Below, piece by piece: positions 61,325 to 64,000 of a DNA stretch of 64,000 nucleotides. Source of the stretch: Synergistaceae bacterium (GTDB taxonomy: Bacteria; Synergistota; Synergistia; Synergistales; Aminobacteriaceae); contig JAFSSM010000046.1 in the NCBI GenBank assembly GCA_017451025.1, forward strand, positions 1-64,000, written 5' to 3'. A program made the position numbers and the translations under genes. Under the pieces are notes generated by a model. It saw nothing but the letters and a program-made list of their open reading frames with translations. It searched no databases and had not been told where the DNA came from. Numbering within the stretch: position 1 is the first letter of the stretch; the number at the start of each line of letters is the position of its first letter.

Positions 61325-62085
61325 TTCAGCCTCCCGTAAATCATCTTCAGGCCCTCGAGCGTCAGCCACTTATCCACAGCGTCGATGTTGCGCGAAACTT
61401 TCGCCATAAGCCCGGCGTGGCCTCCGGTTGCGACAACCTTTGCGTCCTTCATGCCGTCCTCCGCGCGGATCATCTCGATTATGCGGTCAGTGAGTCCGGC
61501 GTTCCCGAAGAGTATTCCTGCCTGAATCGCTTCCTCTGTGCTGCGGCCTATAACGCTTTCCGGAATATTCAACGCAACTTGCGGGAGCTTGGCCGCCTTC
61601 GAGAACAGAGCACTAATCCCCGAGTTCAGGCCCGGAGCGATCACTCCGCCTAAATATGCCCCTTCCGGCGACACCACATCAAACGTTATCGCTGTACCGT
61701 AGTCCGCAACGATGAGAGGAGCACCATATTTTTCGCGGCCTGCGTAGGCGTTGACGATTCGGTCTGCTCCGACTTCGCGGGGGTTCTTGGTGAGAACCTG
61801 CATCCCTGTATCCGTCAGGGCGTTCACCTGAAGAGGAGTGCACCCGAAATATTCCTTGATGGCCTCCCTCATCGAGAAGTCCAGCGAAGGCACAACCGAC
61901 GCAAACGCCGCTCCGTGTATCTTCGAGGGGTCAATGTGCTTGGTGCTGAGGAGATTCAGCATGTATATTCCCAGTTCGTCCGAAGTGTGCAGAATTGACG
62001 ACAGCCTCCAGTGTGCAATAAGCTCGTCGCCGTCGTAAATCCCCGCTACAGTTGTCGTGTTGCCAGTATCTACTACTAATAACAT
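61321..62085 (-). CDS. coaX: Type III pantothenate kinase
   Basis: A 254-residue CoaX with the ASKHA-fold motifs LLVVDTGNTTTVAGIYDG, VGADRIVNAYAGREKYG and IVADYGTAITFDVVSPEG. It phosphorylates pantothenate, the first step of coenzyme A synthesis. The ATG at 62085 shares a base with the stop of the upstream flavoprotein gene (TAATG), so the longer frame from 62127 is rejected. Its own stop overlaps the dusB start. Confidence 0.97.
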   Translation of the reverse strand: MLLVVDTGNTTTVAGIYDGDELIAHWRLSSILHTSDELGIYMLNLLSTKHIDPSKIHGAAFASVVPSLDFSMREAIKEYFGCTPLQVNALTDTGMQVLTKNPREVGADRIVNAYAGREKYGAPLIVADYGTAITFDVVSPEGAYLGGVIAPGLNSGISALFSKAAKLPQVALNIPESVIGRSTEEAIQAGILFGNAGLTDRIIEMIRAEDGMKDAKVVATGGHAGLMAKVSRNIDAVDKWLTLEGLKMIYGRLN

Positions 62086-63317
62086 TAATCGTTCACGCTC
62101 CCTGCTATATATCCTGTGCTCCAACATACTTGAAGGTTGAAACCGCCGCTTGGCCCGTTGAGGTCAAGCACTTCACCGGCAAAGTACAGATTATCGCACA
62201 ATTTTGACTTCATCGTTGCCGGGTCTATCTCTTTCAGGCTCACTCCGCCGCGCGTTACTACTGCGTTGTTGAAGCCCCACAGACCGTTGACCGTCATGCG
62301 AATATCTTTCATGAGGCTCACAAACTCCGCAATTTCCTCGTCCGAAATATATTCTACAGGTTTATCGTGCGGAATATCCCCAAGTTCGAGCATCAGCCTC
62401 ACCATTTCCTTTGGGACAAGTGTACGCACAACCCTGAAGAACCTTCCCTGACCCTTCAGCTTCTCAATCTCGCGCTTCACCCTCTCAGTGAGTATCTCGT
62501 GAGTCAGCGACGGCTTCAGGTCCAGCGAAAATATCAGCTCCCCCTTCCAGTCAGGGACATGTGAGCTTAATTCCATAACTATCGGCCCGCTCACACCGAA
62601 ATTCGTAAACTCCATCTCTCCGAATCGTTCAGCGACTTCCTTTCCGTCAAGAAAAACGTGAAGCCTGACGTTGCGGAGGTTGCACCCGCTGGCGAGTTTC
62701 GGCCAAGTTTCTGCGGTCCTTATCGGCACAAGCGCAGGATACAGCTCCGTGATTGTGTGTCCTGCCTGCTGTGCGAACCTGTAGCCGTCTCCGGTTGATC
62801 CGGTGCGAGGGTAGGACTTGCCGCCGGTAGCGATAATGTACTTGGCCGCAGTAACCTCGTCGTTCCCGGTGATGATGTAGTCTATGTGCCCGTTCTTCAC
62901 CTTCAGGGATTTCACGGGAGTGCTGCGGAAAATCTTTACGCCGTTCTTCTTGCACTCGAGCAGAAGACGGTCAAGAACTTTCTGGCTTCCGCCCTCCTTC
63001 GGAAAAATTCGCCTGCCTCGTTCCTCGACCATAGCCACACCGATATTCGCAAAGAACACCATAGTCTCACGAGGCCCGAACTTGCTGAAGGCTGAGTACA
63101 GGAATTTTCCGTTCTCGCCGTAACGGGAGATGAAGGCGTTGATGTCGTCCTCTCCGTTTGTGAAGTTGCACCGGCCTTTTCCTGAGAGCAACAGCTTTTC
63201 GCCGAGCGATGCATTCTTCTCGAGAATCGCTGTGCTCTGGCCAAGTGATGAGGCACGAATTGCGGCAATGAGTCCTGCCGGGCCTCCTCCAATAATTAGT
63301 GTGTCAAATCTATCCAT
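62085..63317 (-). CDS. FAD-dependent oxidoreductase of the HI0933/BaiN family
   Basis: A 410-residue flavoprotein. The dinucleotide motif is LIIGGGPAGLIAAIRASSLG, the family motif LLLSGKGRCNFTNGEDDI follows, and the C-terminal GGVSLKEIDPATMKSK and CDNLYFAGEVLDLNGPSGG close the FAD site. The family includes BaiN-like flavoproteins and proteins of unknown reaction. AGGAG lies before the ATG. It heads the coaX-dusB-TSCPD operon. Confidence 0.93.
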   Translation of the reverse strand: MDRFDTLIIGGGPAGLIAAIRASSLGQSTAILEKNASLGEKLLLSGKGRCNFTNGEDDINAFISRYGENGKFLYSAFSKFGPRETMVFFANIGVAMVEERGRRIFPKEGGSQKVLDRLLLECKKNGVKIFRSTPVKSLKVKNGHIDYIITGNDEVTAAKYIIATGGKSYPRTGSTGDGYRFAQQAGHTITELYPALVPIRTAETWPKLASGCNLRNVRLHVFLDGKEVAERFGEMEFTNFGVSGPIVMELSSHVPDWKGELIFSLDLKPSLTHEILTERVKREIEKLKGQGRFFRVVRTLVPKEMVRLMLELGDIPHDKPVEYISDEEIAEFVSLMKDIRMTVNGLWGFNNAVVTRGGVSLKEIDPATMKSKLCDNLYFAGEVLDLNGPSGGFNLQVCWSTGYIAGSVND

Positions 63318-63469
63318 GTATAAAATTTTTCTCCTGCGTTTTAATTTAGGTACGGTAACCTATCATACACTAGCATCACAAACTTACATCATACAGACTA
63401 GATTTTTGTGTGTGTAGTACAATCATAAATACATTGCTCTTTACTATTACATTTTCAGGAGGTTTATTT

Positions 63470-64000
63470 ATGGACATAACATATTTGCTGTGGCTTCAGG
63501 ATTTCCGCAACAGCATTGAAGGTGTGCTCGATCCGTTCATGGATTGGGTGTCTATGTTCGGAGTGAGGACAGCATTGCTTCTGCCGGTATTCGTCTACTG
63601 GTGTCTGAACAAGAAGAAGGGACTGTTCATACTTTATGCGTGGAAGCTCAGCCAGACATTTAATGCTCTGGTGAAACTGACTGCATGTGTATATCGTCCG
63701 TGGGTCAGGGACGCAAGGATTATACCTGCTGGCGACGCGATCTATATGGCAACCGGCTATTCCTTCCCAAGCGGGCACACGATGATGGCGACTCCGATTT
63801 ACGGCGGAATGGCAGTTTACACGAAGAACAAGCTCCTGCGTTGTTTCTTCATCGCCGCAATTCTACTCACTATGTTTTCGCGCAATTATCTGGGCGTTCA
63901 CACTCCCCAAGACGTACTTGTTGGATTCCTGCTCGGCTTCGCAGCTATCTACATAGCGCAGAAGATATTCGACTACCTGGACAGGAATCCGGAGAAGGAT
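63470..64000 (+). CDS. PAP2-family membrane phosphatase, cut by window edge
   Basis: The frame is open from ATG 63470 to the end of the window (177 codons, no stop). Five or so membrane segments surround the three lipid phosphatase motifs: KLTACVYRP (K69 and R76-P77), PSGH in TGYSFPSGHTMMATP, and SRNYLGVHTPQD. Such enzymes dephosphorylate lipid phosphates such as undecaprenyl pyrophosphate. CAGGAGG is placed before the ATG. TACAAT (63418-63423) may be its -10 box. The imperfect palindrome TAGGT-N6-ACCTA (63347-63362) lies in the divergent region shared with the flavoprotein gene. Confidence 0.92.
   Translation, partial: MDITYLLWLQDFRNSIEGVLDPFMDWVSMFGVRTALLLPVFVYWCLNKKKGLFILYAWKLSQTFNALVKLTACVYRPWVRDARIIPAGDAIYMATGYSFPSGHTMMATPIYGGMAVYTKNKLLRCFFIAAILLTMFSRNYLGVHTPQDVLVGFLLGFAAIYIAQKIFDYLDRNPEKD

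Noticed and set aside
1-64000. CRISPR arrays, rRNA, tRNA genes or insertion sequences
   Set aside because: No regularly spaced repeat array, transposase gene, tRNA cloverleaf or rRNA segment was recognised; tmRNA is the only structural RNA seen.

Overview
The window most likely comes from a flagellated, outer-membrane-bearing bacterium of the Synergistota type. This is inferred from gene content and order and no database was searched. Support comes from lipid A and envelope genes (lpxI, an lptF/lptG permease, tamB) beside gene orders also seen in Firmicutes (ylqF-rnhB-ylqG, ylxM-ffh-rpsP-khpA-trmD-rplS), and a fliE-fliF-fliG-fliH-fliI-fliJ operon. Base composition is moderately GC-rich and TTG starts are common.

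Layout. 1-2358 (minus): the 5' part of tmRNA, smpB, a flavodoxin and an iron alcohol dehydrogenase. 2476-4262 (plus): rplI-dnaB. 4296-8119: an orphan MacB-like permease, a PH-like membrane protein and a hybrid histidine kinase. 8246-11069: two tandem APC permeases joined at a G12 tract. 11098-14912: the ylxM-ffh-rpsP-khpA-trmD-rplS translation and secretion operon, which lacks rimM. 14968-19860 (minus): an envelope cluster of lpxI, a small unknown gene, an LptF/G permease, a PAS/degenerate GGDEF protein and a DUF4139 protein. 20150-33112 (plus): a flagellar basal-body and hook operon from fliE to flgE, interrupted by an unknown gene (fliF/fliG) and a RelBE-like toxin-antitoxin pair (fliI/fliJ). 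33171-36501: five small secreted proteins. 36594-39500: an amylosucrase-like GH13 enzyme and a GT2 glycosyltransferase. 39505-51970 (minus): ylqG-like, rnhB, ylqF, lepB, rodZ, rpe, a PASTA protein, three ankyrin genes, rsmB, two membrane-linked hydrolases and a C69 dipeptidase. 52064-57140 (plus): tamB, an M50 protease and a membrane protein. 57204-63317 (minus): thrS, a GT14-type glycosyltransferase, a TSCPD protein, dusB, coaX and a flavoprotein. 63470-64000 (plus): the start of a PAP2 phosphatase.

The most notable signal is a set of simple-sequence repeats placed where slippage would switch genes. A 5-bp repeat (AGAGC) sits at the start of the GT2 gene and a 4-bp repeat (GCAA on the coding strand) at the start of the GT14 gene. 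In both, a start codon upstream of the repeat is out of frame with the conserved glycosyltransferase frame in this copy, and a change in repeat number restores it. A G12 tract lies at the junction of the two APC permeases. Together they suggest contingency loci that vary surface glycans and transport. Other points of note are an apparent AUU start for trmD, leaderless-looking smpB and ylxM, and the toxin-antitoxin pair embedded in the flagellar operon.
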